Assembly: GCA_018398815.1 (NCBI GenBank)
Contig: CM031601.1
Span: 30,334,521-30,398,520, forward strand
Source: Conus ventricosus
Taxonomy: Eukaryota; Mollusca; Gastropoda; Neogastropoda; Conidae
Direction: 5' to 3'
Length of the DNA: 64,000 nucleotides
Positions 10,961-22,844 of the stretch are shown here, in pieces. The notes under the pieces were generated by a model, which saw nothing but the letters and a program-made list of their open reading frames with translations, was not told where the DNA came from and did not search any database. The first letter of the stretch is position 1. Each line of letters opens with the position of its first letter. A program made the position numbers and the translations under genes.

Positions 10961-11820
10961 AAGAAACATGATGTAGTCCAGACTAGTTCTTACCAGAAGC
11001 TGATGAATTTAGTCGGATGTGTTTCAGGTGCACACAGGTCCAGTGAGAGATGACATGGATAGCTCCTATCCTGCCTTGCTCCAGTTAGCTCTTTCAGGAC
11101 AAGAGAGCAGTGGGTAAGCTCTTTCCTGACTTAGTGGTCATACAGAGTTTTCTTTCCCTGCAAAGTAGCCTACGTCACAAACTGAAAGAAAAATAATATA
11201 TAAAAAGAAAATACACGATACACGATACACGATATTTTATTTGTCCTCATAGAATACAAGAAAATTTGTTTGTGGTGCCATTATCAAAATTCACATATTG
11301 CAACAACTTATAAACTAGTATATCATTAAAAATATTCCACTCTTTGCACTGTGCTCAGTCATTCCTTGTCAATTCATTTATCCATCTTGTGTCACTCTAT
11401 ATATATAAATATTAACACATGCACACACACACATCCTACCACCCTCTCCCCCACCCCCCACCCCCCAGTTACACACACACACCACCCAATACAAAAATCA
11501 CACACACACACACCGCCAAACAGTATCATACACACACACACACACACACCAGGTGCACACATCCCACTACAAACCACCATCACATATGCAATATTATAAC
11601 AACACTTAAATAAACACTCCAACTGTAAAACAGAATGCTCCAAGATAACCTCAAAGTGAAGTATAAAAAAGAAAAAGAAAGAAAACAAAACAATAGCACC
11701 ATTCAAAAGATCAATAATATTGCAAAATGTATAATTACGTAAACTGTAAAGTAACCTGCAGAGTTAAATACTAATCAGGAATAAAAGATTTACTGCTAAG
11801 TAAGATGTTTGAAGTTGGGT

Positions 11821-11867
<47 letters not shown>

Positions 11868-12125
11868 CCGAAGGGAGATAATTCATAGGGGTGTGAAAAT
11901 TGAAAAACAGACTTGTATGAACATTTAACTTTTAAAAAAAAACAAAAAAACATATCATTCTCTATCAAACCAAGTATGGACTAAAAGAGCACAAAATTTC
12001 AATGCCAGGAAATTATATCACAAAAAGTATGATTGTATAAACAGTAAAAAATAATACAATCAATAAAGATATTTGTAGTAAAAATGGCTTGGATGGTGGG
12101 GGGGGGGGGGGGGGGGTGTGTTTCC

Positions 12126-12165
<40 letters not shown>

Positions 12166-12181
12166 ATATATATATATACAC

Positions 12182-12252
<71 letters not shown>

Positions 12253-12256
<4 letters not shown>

Positions 12257-13344
12257 GTAAAGTTCGGACTATAAGCCGCGACTTTTTTCCCCAGCTTTAA
12301 ACCCTGCGGCTTAAACAACGATGCGGCTTATTTGCGGATTTTTCCGATTTCAGAAGCATCACACCCTCGTCTATTCTTAGCTTCTCTGTAACTCACCATA
12401 TTGTGTTTACTGTTCATGAATTTTTTATTATGCTTTTAACTACGATTTTCTGTGTAATCGTGTAATGGAATCAGTAACCCGTTCAGAAATACGGGAATCG
12501 ACATAAGTAAAGCCCATTACTGATATCTTTTTTCATCAGTTTGTCTTCTACAAAAATACGATCGCTTCGAACGGCGCAATGTGTTGGCCGTTTCCGACCT
12601 GTTTAATCTTGACTAACACTAGCTGAATTACGAACAAAATAACTAAGCACTGGCACGGTATTAAGCGAAATAAAACAATCGAATCGTTTCATTAATGTTC
12701 TGGTTTGTTATTATATGCGTTATCTTACCAAGTGCGTCTTGCAATTCAAAAACGATTAGCGCATTCAACTCGGTCATTGTCAGACCTTGGCTTCGATCCG
12801 CCATTGTTGAAATCGTGGACAGGGAGTGAAGGTTTGCATTTGATACCTTCGCTTTGATTGGCTTGCGCTTTCGAGTACTCAACCAATCGCTTAGCTTGAT
12901 ACACCAATGAATGCAGGAGAGAACGGCCTTTCTAGCGCATCGTCAATGCGTTGTTTTTTTTCGGTATTTTTTTAAAGCAATGATGTTGGAAAGACAACAC
13001 TTGTAAGAAGCCTCATAAAAACTTCGATTCAAATTGATTTAAAACACATCGTACTAAAAAAAAAAAAAAAAAAAAAAAAAAAGACTGAAGAAAAGCTGGA
13101 AACATGCTCTTGTATTCTGACCTATTTAAACGCCAATGAATGCAGTGAACACATTGTATGTGATGATTTTCGACACTGTAAACTCAACGCTCGGCCAGCT
13201 GCCGTCTGCGGCACATCGGACTGTGTTGTATATATCTGCGGCTTATAAACCGGTGCGGCTTATTTGTGAAAAAAGTTCAGATTTTTTAAAAATTCAGTGG
13301 GTGCGGCTTATATACAGGTGCGCTCAATAGACCGAACTTTACGG

Positions 13345-13345
<1 letters not shown>
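12253..13345. mobile_element. TIR element nested in TA repeats, superfamily uncertain
   Basis: The ends are inverted repeats TACCGTAAAGTTCGG (12253-12267) and its complement (13331-13345). Just inside, both ends carry several copies of gcggctta(t/a) (12310-12340; 13238-13312). The element sits between (TA)n tracts, so a TA target duplication is possible but not provable. A minus-strand reading from about 12805 gives MADRSQGLTMTELNALIVFE after an ATGGCG start and reaches a good splice-donor-like GTAAGATAA near 12730. This may be the first exon of a lost transposase or of a captured gene. Confidence 0.7.
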
Positions 13346-13400
<55 letters not shown>

Positions 13401-13583
13401 TATACACACATACATATACATACATATAAACACACACATACATATACACACATATAAACACACACATACATATATACACATACACATATATACATATACA
13501 CATACATACATAGATATATACACATACATACATATACATACACATACATACATATACATACATATATATACACACATATATAA

Positions 13584-13620
<37 letters not shown>

Positions 13621-13631
13621 CATATATATAC

Positions 13632-13697
<66 letters not shown>
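13345..13697. repeat. (TA)n/(CA)n compound microsatellite
   Basis: Alternating tatata and acatacata blocks over ~350 bp. They are open in several frames (Tyr/Ile or Cys/Val repeats) and do not encode protein. Confidence 0.95.
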
Positions 13698-14300
13698 TTG
13701 GGTTTGGAAAGCTTACATATGTTGGAGATGGTAAATATCTTTTCACTTGAGCACAAAGTAATGGTAAGACTTATCCACTTTGCTAAATTGAATTTGCTGT
13801 TTGAAAACAAATAAAGAAAAATCTGTTTTATGTACCATTTAGGACAGTTATTGAGTTCCAGACGTTTAAGCTTTATAAACTTTTATTGTGGGTAGTTAGA
13901 CTAATGTATCCTCAGGAGTGTATCTTCTCGACCTGCTCTTTGTACATGGACAAACATTTGACCAGATATTCAAACATTAGGTCACCTCATCAACTGAAGC
14001 CATAACCTCTTTTAACTTTGATTTGATATACCTTAACGTGCACTGTCAATTGTTGCTCTGATTGAACAGTCTGTGTGCGTATGCCATGGTCCTTTTAGGA
14101 ATCAAAGATTTGGTTTTCATGTTACATAGATATCTTTTAGCCACATTTGTAATGAAAGCATGTGGCGGATTTATGGGCAGTTTTTGTTTTGGTAACCTTT
14201 ATACGCTCAAAAAGCTGTGTGTAAAAAAGATGATTTTAGGAACACCTGCGTCAGCCTTTATTGTTGTCATGGCTACATGTAGTTGCTGTGATGTAAGTAG

Positions 14301-14450
14301 AATGATCTCAATGACAGTGAGAGTCGCTACCTGCTGCTGCTGACGGAGAATTATGGAGGCCTGCACATCCTGACAGACAATCTGTTGAGTGGCCAGGCTG
14401 TGGAGCCCATCTTTGGCAGCAGCTTCCCCAGAGATCAGGAGTACACACAG
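14301..14450 (+). CDS. RNF213: RNF213 exon 'FGSSFP', left-arm copy
   Basis: This 150-bp exon has 50 whole codons. The acceptor is gtaagtag before AATGAT and the donor is ACACAG/GTATTT. It encodes SESRYLLLLTENYGGLHILT and ends in [16 protein letters not shown], a strongly conserved stretch of RNF213 (mysterin), the giant AAA+ ATPase and E3 ligase active in lipid-droplet biology and cell-autonomous antimicrobial defence. The reading frame is intact here; the right-arm copy lacks one C. Exons upstream of this one in the right arm are absent from the left side of the window. Confidence 0.9.
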
Positions 14451-14461
14451 GTATTTATCGC

Positions 14462-14514
<53 letters not shown>

Positions 14515-14518
14515 CTCT
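14462..14518. repeat. (TC)n microsatellite
   Basis: About 25 CT dinucleotides lie just after the splice donor of the preceding exon, in the RNF213 intron. The right arm has the complementary GA tract at 36613-36670. Confidence 0.95.
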
Positions 14519-15284
14519 CAACAGGAATGGCAGAGGTTCTTTCACTACAAATAGCTCGTCTACCTTCTGAAGTCCTCTGTTAGTATTTTCCTTTATTTGT
14601 CTCTCTTGTCTGTCAGTCTGACTGCCGTGTTTCTCTTTCTGTCTCTATCAGTCTGTCTGTCTGTGTTTCTCTGTCTTGTCTGTCTGTCTGTCTGTCACTC
14701 TCTCTCTCTCTTATTCTCTGTCTGTCTTTCTGTAGGTATGTAAGGGTTCTTTTAACTGTCTTACCTTCTGAAGTTCTGTGCTAGTAACTTCATCTTTTCC
14801 GCCTCTTTCTTTTGCTCTGCCTTTGTTGCTGTTACTGTCCTTTTTCTTCTTCACTGACATCTAGATAATTTTCTGCTTTGTTGACTATTCCCCTGTCTTA
14901 GTTCTTAATTATTTTTTCAATGCTTTTTTTGTAATTGTTCTAAAACTGTGTATGAAAAATAAGTGGAATGGAAAGCATTCTCAGCAGGGCTAGTCTTATC
15001 AGCAATAAGGATGTCAGTAGTATAGCTACCATGTTACATATCATTTTAGATGTTTCTTTCTTTTGTTTTGTTTTGTTTTAAGGATGCACCTTTTTCAGAT
15101 CTGAACTTGTCCGGATGTACTCTTTTTTTCCCCCTATGATTTTGACTCGCCTTGAAAGGCCAAACTTGCCTGGGCTATAAAGATAATCATGAACTCTCTT
15201 TCTCTTTCTCCCTCTTTCTCTGTGTCTGTCTGTCTCTCTCTCTTTGTCTCTCTCTCTCTCATATGCACACACTCACAAACACAC

Positions 15285-15360
15285 AGTCTGTCGATGGACT
15301 TGCTCTCCAGCCTATTTTTGGCATCAGTATCCATAGGGACAAGGAGAATACAAGTCTGCT
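15285..15360 (+). pseudogene. Diverged copy of the RNF213 'FGSSFP' exon (left arm)
   Basis: The string QSVDGLALQPIFGISIHRDK followed by ENT aligns with [21 protein letters not shown] of the exon at 14301-14450, and the nucleotide match is clear over ~75 bp. It is preceded by a CA tract ending in cacacag, an acceptor-like context, but no GT donor is found at the homologous position. It is either a decayed duplicated exon or a cryptic alternative. The same copy is present in the right arm (34180-34253). Confidence 0.65.
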
Positions 15361-15851
15361 GTGTTGCTGTTCCATTTGTGAGAATGTGCAGTTTTCCACG
15401 TGACCTTCACAATTTTTTCTTCTGCTAAAACACACTGCTCAACCCAGCTCCCCTGTATGCATTTGATGAGATTTGAGCCATGTAAGCTGTAATAAAAAAA
15501 AAAATATTGATTAAGAAAATATTCACAAAGTAAACTATATTGCTATTTTTACACAAGAAAGCAAGTTTGAATAATCAAAATTATATAAGCTTTTACCAGT
15601 ACATTCATGATGTATCGAAAAAGTGAGCTTAATGATAAAGGAATGTACAAAAAGATTGGAAGTTGTGGGAATAGTTGTGGTCATGAAATTCTTTTCAGGA
15701 ATAAACTTCCACCCTGAAATGGCAACTCTCACATTTTTCTGTCAATTCCCATTCTTTTATTTGTCCCTCTCTCACTGGAGAATGTTACATGATGTCAAAA
15801 TTTTCCATAGATGAATTAGTTCATGATTATCTCAAAACTGTATGTAAACAG

Positions 15852-15960
15852 ATTTGCCGCAACATCAACCGCATCAAGATCTGCATGGAAACAGGAAAGA
15901 CTTGTGATCTTCTTCAACCTGGACAATCTGTACGAGAGTCTGTATGATGCTCTGAATCAG
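15852..15960 (+). CDS. RNF213: RNF213 exon 'NLYESLYDALNQ', left-arm copy
   Basis: The acceptor is tgtaaacag before ATTTGC and the donor is AATCAG/GTACCA. The exon encodes ICRNINRIKICMETGKT, then IFFNLDNLYESLYDALNQ. The stretch ending in NLYESLYDALNQ is a hallmark of RNF213 proteins. The length is 109 bp, but 108 would keep 36 codons: an extra T follows GGAAAGACT. The right-arm copy lacks that T but has two other one-base losses, so the underlying exon is probably intact. Confidence 0.9.
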
Positions 15961-16119
15961 GTACCAATCCCATCCTTGTACTGGTTCAGTGTGAGGTTGA
16001 GAGTGCTCCCTTAGACTGAGAGAGCATGAGGTAGGCTTGACTGGAAGACTAGGCCTTAAAATGCTATATATTCTGGCCAGATCTGAGGGTAGATATAGTG
16101 CATGTTTTTCCCAACATTT

Positions 16120-19100
16120 CATAGAGTAATCTGCTGGGTGCCAGATATGAGTTTATTACTAAACATAATTGTTTTCAAACAAGGCTAATTTTGATGTGAA
16201 GTTTAATGTCAATGCATAAATAAAAAAACAAAGCTCTATGAATATATTGACTGAAGGTCATAGATAAGAAGTTGTGATTTCTAATGGTCTAGATCTTTGG
16301 TCTTCATCTACACCATGAATTGGTAAATTAGTGAACTGTGCACTAATTCTGATGAGATTTAGTGAATGAAGTTTTCTTTTGTGTGTGTCTGTGTGCACGT
16401 GAGGTGTGCATACTTGAGTGCACTCCCAAAATACATTTCATTTGTCTTTTCATTACCAAATTAGTAAGAGAAGTACAGTGTGCATGATGCAAGGATTATG
16501 TTTCATCTATGTACGCAGTACTCTGCACATAATTTTGCATATGCAGAAGATACTTTTAGATTCATTTGGATGTATGAAATATTTTCTTCAGCATAACTGG
16601 TGGGGGCGTACTGAACATGTTACGCTATAACATTGTCACATGTCCTGTCAGGACGCTGATTTAAACCTTTCCCCACACCCAGCCAGTCCTGTGACAACAG
16701 CCAGATAAGAAAGGGTTCTCCAATTTCAGTCAATTTAGGAAACAAGCCCACACACACAATGTAGATTTCACAGGCATACCTCTGTAGTGGACCTCTTCTC
16801 AAAATTTCAACAGTCCACAAGTGTGTTTGCTGTAAATTCACAGTTTGAATGCCATTTATTGCATGATAAACTTGTAAACCTATATGTGGACTTAGAAAAG
16901 TCAAAACTTTAAAAAAAAATATTTCAAACGTGTTTTTTTCTCTGCTAAAATTACAATCACCATATCACATGTAAGAGCAATTCAAAATGCACACATTTAA
17001 TCAAATGGATACTGGAGCTTTATTGAACAGTTTGAATTATAGCTCCTTTAATTGAGAGAACATGTAAGATCATAGCTTAAGAAGAATACAGAATGAAATA
17101 CACAGGGTGACTGAGAGAATCAGTGAAGATCATGTACATAATTTTAGGAAACATCCACAATTGAGAGAGAATGCAAGGTGAATGAGAAGAACCCAGCGCA
17201 CTTGATGAGGCTGAATGCAGTGCATGCACAGAGCTGAAAGAGGATGTAGCAAAATTGCAGGCTTGACCAACTTGCCATGGCCATAAACAGCTGGGACTTT
17301 CCAGCCCTTAGTACCACCTATCATGTGTCTGGCCACTGCTGACCATCAGTTATGGCTACAGTTCTTTCCCTTCACTCCCAGCCCCACAGCAGTAGCAGGG
17401 CCATGATTGAAAACATACGAGAATCTGTGAGCAGGGCCTAATGCATTAGTTCCTCTGACCAACTTTCAGTTCAGATTTGTTCCACTTCATACATGCACTG
17501 TGGTTTTTACTTGTCTGATTAAATTTTTGAGCATGAACATTACTCGTATGTGTTGTTCCATTAAAGCAAAACAGAACTCAGAACATATTAATGTAAACCT
17601 TGTTCCTACTGTAAAGAATTGCACAAGGGGAGATCGGGTTCGGGAGAAAGTTGGACTAGGTTCACCCAAAAAGACAAATGAGTCAGGCCCAGTGAAGATT
17701 TTCTTTCTTTTAATTTGGTCTATAGCTTTTTGTGCATAAACGGGGCTGGTGACAATGCCCAACAAAAAGGAAACAGATGGTATAAAACAAAAAAAGAAAG
17801 GTAAAACTAAAAGTAATACGAAAAGAAGGGAAAGGAAAGGGAAAAGAAAAAAGGACAAAGGGAAAGGTAAAAGGACAAAGAAAAGGGCTCCAGAACCATG
17901 GCCTGTAAATGAAAATGCAAACGAACATAAGCCACAAATGCATCTTACACCATTACATAGTTCACATACATCCAAATCATTGCATAAGTTCTTCAGTGTG
18001 ACAGAAAAACATTTAGCAAAATTACTAGACTAGGTCAGTCTCAGGGATAAGGTATCCCTCATTCTAACTGCGAGCCAGAACATATCATCCAGGAGACACA
18101 TAATCAGGAATGTGTTATACTATGGTATTCAGAACCATAGGTTCAGCCACTATAGCTCTTTTAGTCTCTTGCATTGGATTTGCGCAGAGGTTATCAACAA
18201 TGATAACCTATCCAAGCAATGAACTAATTGAGTGACAAACGACCACTCTGAAACCTGGGTAAACCTAACCTCAAAGACCAGTTCAAGAATGTGCTGCCCT
18301 AAGTTGGAACAGCAACTGCCAGTTATGTGGGATTCATGTCCCTAACACCTTCTTATTCCATGTACTCCGTCATAATTGATCATTACTTTGCTTCTATAAT
18401 TAAGCAACATGGGATAACAGACTTCATCGCCAAAATACAACCAGTCAAAGAATCGACAGTGAACATAATCAAGCACAACACTTGACTCATGAAATGAAAA
18501 AACATGAAACAGCAACAAAGAAATATGCGAATTTCAGTTGATATTAAAGGCAAACAGCCTATTAGGCAACAAGCCTGTAACCTTCATGATGCATATAAGG
18601 TGGACAGATACATATTGTCGGTATGGTAAACATGTTCTTCAGAAAAGAAATTTATCAGTAGACAGAAAGAGAGAGAGAGGTTATGGCTTATCGCTCTGGT
18701 CAAAAAGCACTGCCAAATCATCTATTACAATAGCCCATAAGTCAATAACGCACAACAATATTGTCTTAACCGGCCATCAATTACAACTCCTGTCTCAACT
18801 GCTCAACTATAAAAATTCTAGAAACACTACTAATAATCTGTCTGCTACAATCACAATACTATTTGCTTATTCATTATTATTTAACAAATTACAATAAACA
18901 TAATATTTATAGGACTCCATAGCTTCTGTATTTTATTTCTTTTTTTTTATTTCATTGTCACAGAACATCATCTAACTCTTTTTTTTTCATTCACGTATTA
19001 TCCAATCATGCACTTATAGCACTTTTCATTGATGATGCACATGCCTTTTTTACAGATAGATCTTTACTTAAAGCAAGGCATTCTAAATGCCAACTTGCAT

Positions 19101-20320
19101 TTGCAACCATAATTTTATAAGCAAACTGACTCGTGACAAAGCTCGAAATAACCTGTACATCTGCCTATCAAATTTCCGACGATGCTGGCCGACAATTATT
19201 CAAATACCTAACTAAATTCCTATCCTGTACAGACCCATCAGTCCTTAATCTACACATCCATGCACAGCATGGAGACTACATCTATATCCAATTGCTCAAA
19301 ATATATAAACGAAATATTAAAATAGCTCATTTATTAACCAAGAAATTCAGTCTGCAGTTAAGTAAGTCTTTCCTTCCAACATGTATTCATACATATAAAC
19401 AACCAAATATGAACTCAACTTCTAAAATAATTTCATAATCTTAGTGCTCAATAAAGCCTATAGAAAACCCAAAGGGTCAAGAATACAAAGCATGGAACAA
19501 TCAACTCTCATTTCATAACAACAATGCAGCATGGTCAAATAACATATATGCATCGCAAAACACAAAGTACATAGTGCTTAGATGTACTGCCAGAATACAG
19601 AAATGAAAAAATGCTTACACTACCAGTTCTGGTGCCATCAGAATACCATACACACTTCACAGAATGAAGGTGTGTCCCTTTCTTTGAGATTTGGGGCCTG
19701 ACTGAATAACTCGGTAATCCCAAGCCCCAACGCTTCCTTTGGCGCCAAACCTAGAGACGCCATCCTGTCAGACCCCACGGTCTCATGAATATTTATAAGG
19801 GCCTTACATATTTAACAGCCACAACTAACTACAAACTTCATAACACATACATGTCCCTCAAACCTAGCACACAACATCATACATGCGTGATCCTAGGTCT
19901 CACAAGTTTGAGATATAAAAATAGTAAATCCCCAGGATGACCAACAGACCTAAATAGTAAGCCCCTCCCACAACTACTGGTCTTCCTATGAACTGGGGCT
20001 GACACATCTGTTGAGCACCTCCATAAAATTTCCCTGGTCTCTTCCCCAGTCTATCCAGAGTATTCCCCCCTTTGGAATCCCGGCCCGTCGCTGAGTAGTG
20101 CCTCAAAGGGGTTCTCATTCCATCGCCTGCAGCTGGGCGAGCTTATCGTGGGTCAGCAGACTACCTGCCTTGGTTCATTTAAACATCAACCGTGGCACTC
20201 CTCAGTGAAAGCACCTATAGGCGGTGTACATTAAACACAAACAAATGCTTATTGTAGTGCGCACAGTTATTTTTCATTGAGAGATTTGTACTAAAAAATT
20301 GGTGTTGTGATGTGTGCGTT
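16120..20320. other. RNF213 intron, no coding exon recognised
   Basis: The reading phase passes directly from the exon ending at 15960 (phase 0) to the one starting at 20326, so no coding exon is required here. The interval matches the right arm (25180-33570, minus the 3,973-bp insertion). It contains AT-rich single-copy-looking sequence and the lysine-rich open frame listed separately. The empty target site of the right-arm TIR element is at about 18046-18062. Confidence 0.6.
17749..18033 (+). CDS. Lysine-rich 94-residue open frame in the intron, uncertain
   Basis: The frame begins MTMPNKKETDGIKQKKKGKT and has a Lys/Arg-rich middle, then a less biased tail containing APEPWPVNENANEH and ending SVTEKHLAKLLD. 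I recognise no family. The homologous right-arm sequence (about 31487-31755, inverted) has indels that shift the frame, which argues against a conserved gene. It lies in the sense direction of RNF213 but is not needed for phase continuity. Confidence 0.2.
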   Translation: MTMPNKKETDGIKQKKKGKTKSNTKRRERKGKRKKDKGKGKRTKKRAPEPWPVNENANEHKPQMHLTPLHSSHTSKSLHKFFSVTEKHLAKLLD

Positions 20321-20325
20321 TTCAG

Positions 20326-20410
20326 TACTACTCCTATCTGGCGAAGGCACGATATGTGGATCTGGGTCTTGGAACCACAGAGTGAAATGTAAAGTGGACA
20401 CCAAGTTCAG
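20326..20410 (+). CDS. RNF213: RNF213 exon 'YVDLGLGTHR', left-arm copy, one base missing
   Basis: The acceptor is gttttcag before TACTAC and the donor is AAGTTCAG/GTAAGT. It encodes YYSYLAKARYVDLGLGT, then HRVKCKVDTKF once one missing C (ggaaccacag instead of ggaacccacag) is allowed for. As written, a stop (TGA) follows GTTE. The right-arm copy has the C and is fully open, so the stop here is probably a base-call error or a private mutation. The next RNF213 exon downstream was not found before the N gap. Confidence 0.88.
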
Positions 20411-20519
20411 GTAAGTGAGAATCCTTGATTGTGAAACGTGTCACTGACTGGTCTTTGTTTGGTATTACTTGACCTTTAACATCAATGACTATAGCAGTCA
20501 CATGCATGCACACACTCTC

Positions 20520-20577
20520 ACACACACATACACACCACACACACACACATACACATAGACACACACTCTCTCTTCTC

Positions 20578-20654
<77 letters not shown>

Positions 20655-20655
20655 A
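20520..20655. repeat. (CA)n-(TC)n-(CA)n microsatellite
   Basis: CA runs flank a (TC)n run of about 20 repeats. The right-arm counterpart is at 24885-25000. Confidence 0.93.
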
Positions 20656-21264
20656 CATATATATATCAGTTTTTGATTATCCATCAGCTCCGTTCAGAAC
20701 ACAGACATTTTGATGTCACGTTAGCAAAGTATACTGGGATACACAGAAAATCACAATCAGAATAAAGAACCTAATATTTTCAAGTTTAATAAGTTTGTGA
20801 AATTTCAATTGAAATGTTTGCTTGTATTACTTGAATGAGATGGGTTTTTGAAAAGGGTTATGAGGTAAATGTTTGTATTTTAAAATTTTTCTCTCTCTTT
20901 TTTTTTAATATGGTGTATTGGAGCTTTCCCCGATGAAATTTTCAGCTTAAAATTATCTAAATGTAATGAGACTGAAAAAAGGGAAAAATAACTAATGACA
21001 CGCGTTTATGAGAACTTGGACTACATTCCCTCTGATAGAATAATACTGTGTCAGTCTTTAAAAATTTTTTTGTTCAAACACCGTAACAGTGTTTCATTGA
21101 ACAAATGAAGTTTAAGGAGGAAAGGGTCAGTCTGGGGTACTATGGGAGATAGCATTAGGGGAGCGGGTTGGTGTAGAGGAGTGAGGCTGGAGAGACAATT
21201 TGAGTGGGACATGTTTGTCCAACCTCACCGTCTTCTGTACCAAGTCAGAGGATCACCCATGCGT

Positions 21265-21470
21265 GACGTACACACACACACATGGGCCCATGCCCACACA
21301 TCACACACACACACACAAACACATGTGTGCATCCATTACACACCACAACAAAAAAAAGAAAAATGGTAGGTAGGCACTCAAGGTATGACCAAGGCGTTGG
21401 GCTAATGGGTAGGCTGAGTCATAGCCATGAGACCCTCTTCTTCAATTGTCTCATCTTTTTTTCTTTTTTT
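21265..21470 (+). repeat. Interspersed SINE-like repeat (left arm)
   Basis: Signature strings are catgggcccatgcccacaca, then a CA tract and aaaatggtaggtagg, gcgttgggctaatg, and gagaccctcttcttca followed by tgtctcatc. The same order occurs at 24105-24300 (right arm, inverted) and, independently, at 54285-54478. The non-arm copy shows it is dispersed. Inverted, it contains tggctaagactcac and a weak tRNA-box-like region, so a tRNA-derived SINE is possible but unproven. Confidence 0.6.
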
Positions 21471-21474
21471 TTTT

Positions 21475-21690
21475 GCAGTCCCAACCTCTGCGCCACCTCA
21501 GAGGCAGTGCACCCATGCTGCTCCTTCCGACACCCCGTCCACAGCCACAGCCCGTCGGCCCCCCGCCGCAGCCCCGGCACCGGCAATCCACAGAAACAGT
21601 CAATGTCAAGTCGTCAAGAGGCAACCCACCAAGGAGAACCTGCACTGCTGCCGAGTCACTTCGGTGGTGTTCAGTGGTGGCCTGTTCTGA
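21475..21690 (+). other. Pro/Ala-rich open stretch after an acceptor-like site, identity unknown
   Basis: A polypyrimidine tract and tttgcag precede a stretch encoding VPTSAPPQRQC, then several Pro/Ala-rich residues, ending VVFSGGLF and a stop. The right-arm copy (23845-24060) has frame-changing indels. It does not resemble the next RNF213 exon. It may be a chance exon-like intron sequence. Confidence 0.2.
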
Positions 21691-21701
21691 TCTAACATAC
21701 A

Positions 21702-22844
21702 CAGGACACCACCTACTAACCCCCTACTTACGACAATAATTGCTTAGTCGCGGGCCGGCGTGAGTGAGCTCTCCTCCGGAGGGCGCCATCACATCCGTCC
21801 AATGACAGCCCCCATAGACTCGCTGATACCGGTGGCCCTGACGGAACCAAACCCAGGCCACAGTCCGTGGGGAGGACATCAAAATTGAGGTCACCATGAG
21901 AGCAGGGCATGAAGGGCCACCAAGAATTTGAGACATTTTTTTAATGCTGATCGATGAGAATGAGGATGATTAAGATGATGCTACGGAAATTCCATTTCGG
22001 TCTGAGACTACATGACAGGGCTGTACTCTACGCTTCCTTTCATAATATATCCCGGCGTCAACCAGGCCCGAGAGATACAGGCACCTGCAGTGTTGGTCAG
22101 GAAATTTGAGCAACACTCTCAGAAACGCAATCCATTAAGTGGATGAAACTCGACTGTGTGGCCCCAGTTTCCCAGCTGAGTCCGCAGCAAACTCAACTCT
22201 GGGTAGGAGCCGGTCGGGGCAGAAAACCCCACATGACTCTGATGGGATTCGAACCCACGACCTCCCAGCCAGGATGCCCTTCAGGGAACGGAAGGGGGGG
22301 GGTTGGTGGGCTGGGATCACTACTAATTCCACCCAGCAATGTGATTCTACATGCAATAGTATTTAGTAAGAGGCTCCAAACATATTAAAAGCCTTTCTGG
22401 ATTGAAAAGGCTTGAGGGCTTGTGCATTGTCTCTCTTCCACCTATCCCATTCAATTTCCTTCCCCATCCTCCACAAGTATAAGAAAAGCCAGCAAAGAGC
22501 ACTTGAAGTCACCCTAGGCCCTGCTCTTAAATGGACAGCCAAGTCTTGATTCATGAACCTACTCTTTCCCACTTGTGACCCTACTCTGGAGTTGTCAGAA
22601 AACGGGACGTAACAAAGGCACAGCCAGTATGTTATCTACTGAAACAATTTAAGATTTTCTACAATCAAGTCAGCTGAATTGAGCGCAAAAGGCAGAAATA
22701 CAACACAAAGGAAAACACAATGCCAGGGTCAAAAACAATGACAAAAACAGAAAACTTCTGTATTAAATGTGTCAAAGATGGGATACACCTTTTCTGAAAG
22801 AGCTCTGTGTTTTCTTATTTAAATGATTTGCTTTTTGGAATTCC
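21702..22844. other. Sequence next to the gap, present on the left side only
   Basis: The right arm begins at the homologue of position 21701, so this ~1.1 kb has no partner in the window. It contains a tRNA-derived SINE-like repeat (22130-22345) and otherwise no recognisable gene. Confidence 0.6.
22130..22345 (-). repeat. tRNA-derived SINE-like repeat
   Basis: On the minus strand, ggtcgtgggttcgaatccc (about 22265-22245) is a good RNA polymerase III box B (GGTTCGAATCC), preceded by ctggctggga as a weak box A. It is followed by a body containing gtcatgtggggttttctgcc and ccgaccggctcctaccc. That layout is typical of tRNA-derived SINEs. It is not a functional tRNA gene because no cloverleaf is completed. 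Confidence 0.6.

Larger units (their letters stand above)
11215..13697. mobile_element. 2.48-kb insertion present only in the left arm; starts with a LINE-type 3' tail
   Basis: The right arm has gaaaatac directly followed by ttgggtttgg (about 37430-37446, inverted). In the left arm 2.48 kb separate these strings, bounded by the short repeat atac. At the left edge acacgatacacgatacacg precedes attttatttgtcctcatag, which looks like the 3' tail of a non-LTR retrotransposon in minus orientation. The rest holds C-rich and CA microsatellites (11420-11560), a GA tract (11820-11870), a G run and CA/TA tracts (12098-12255), a TIR element (12253-13345) and a long TA/CA tract (13345-13697). No transposase or reverse transcriptase is recognisable. 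The alternative is a deletion in the right arm. Confidence 0.6.
8430..21701. repeat. Left arm of a large inverted repeat
   Basis: This segment reads as the reverse complement of 23845-40204. Matching landmarks (left/right): piggyBac C-terminus 8715-9150/39540-39900, acidic piggyBac N-terminus 9855-10110/38489-38700, exon fragment 10609/37962, RNF213 exons 14301/36836, 15852/33677 and 20326/25177, and SINE-like repeat 21265/24300. Homology stops at 8430 inside the piggyBac copy. Arms differ by scattered substitutions, microsatellite lengths, one-base indels and large insertions. Confidence 0.93.

Noticed and set aside
13297..13810. Open frames of 100-170 codons rich in Tyr/Ile/Cys/Val or His/Thr around TA/CA tracts, and similar ones at 9297-9544, 30096-30494, 37853-38177, 39034-39328 and 57384-57794
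   Set aside because: They are microsatellite translations, open on both strands in several frames.
22240..22290. tRNA gene suggested by GGTTCGAATCC on the minus strand
   Set aside because: No anticodon arm or acceptor pairing could be traced, and the flanking body is typical of a SINE.
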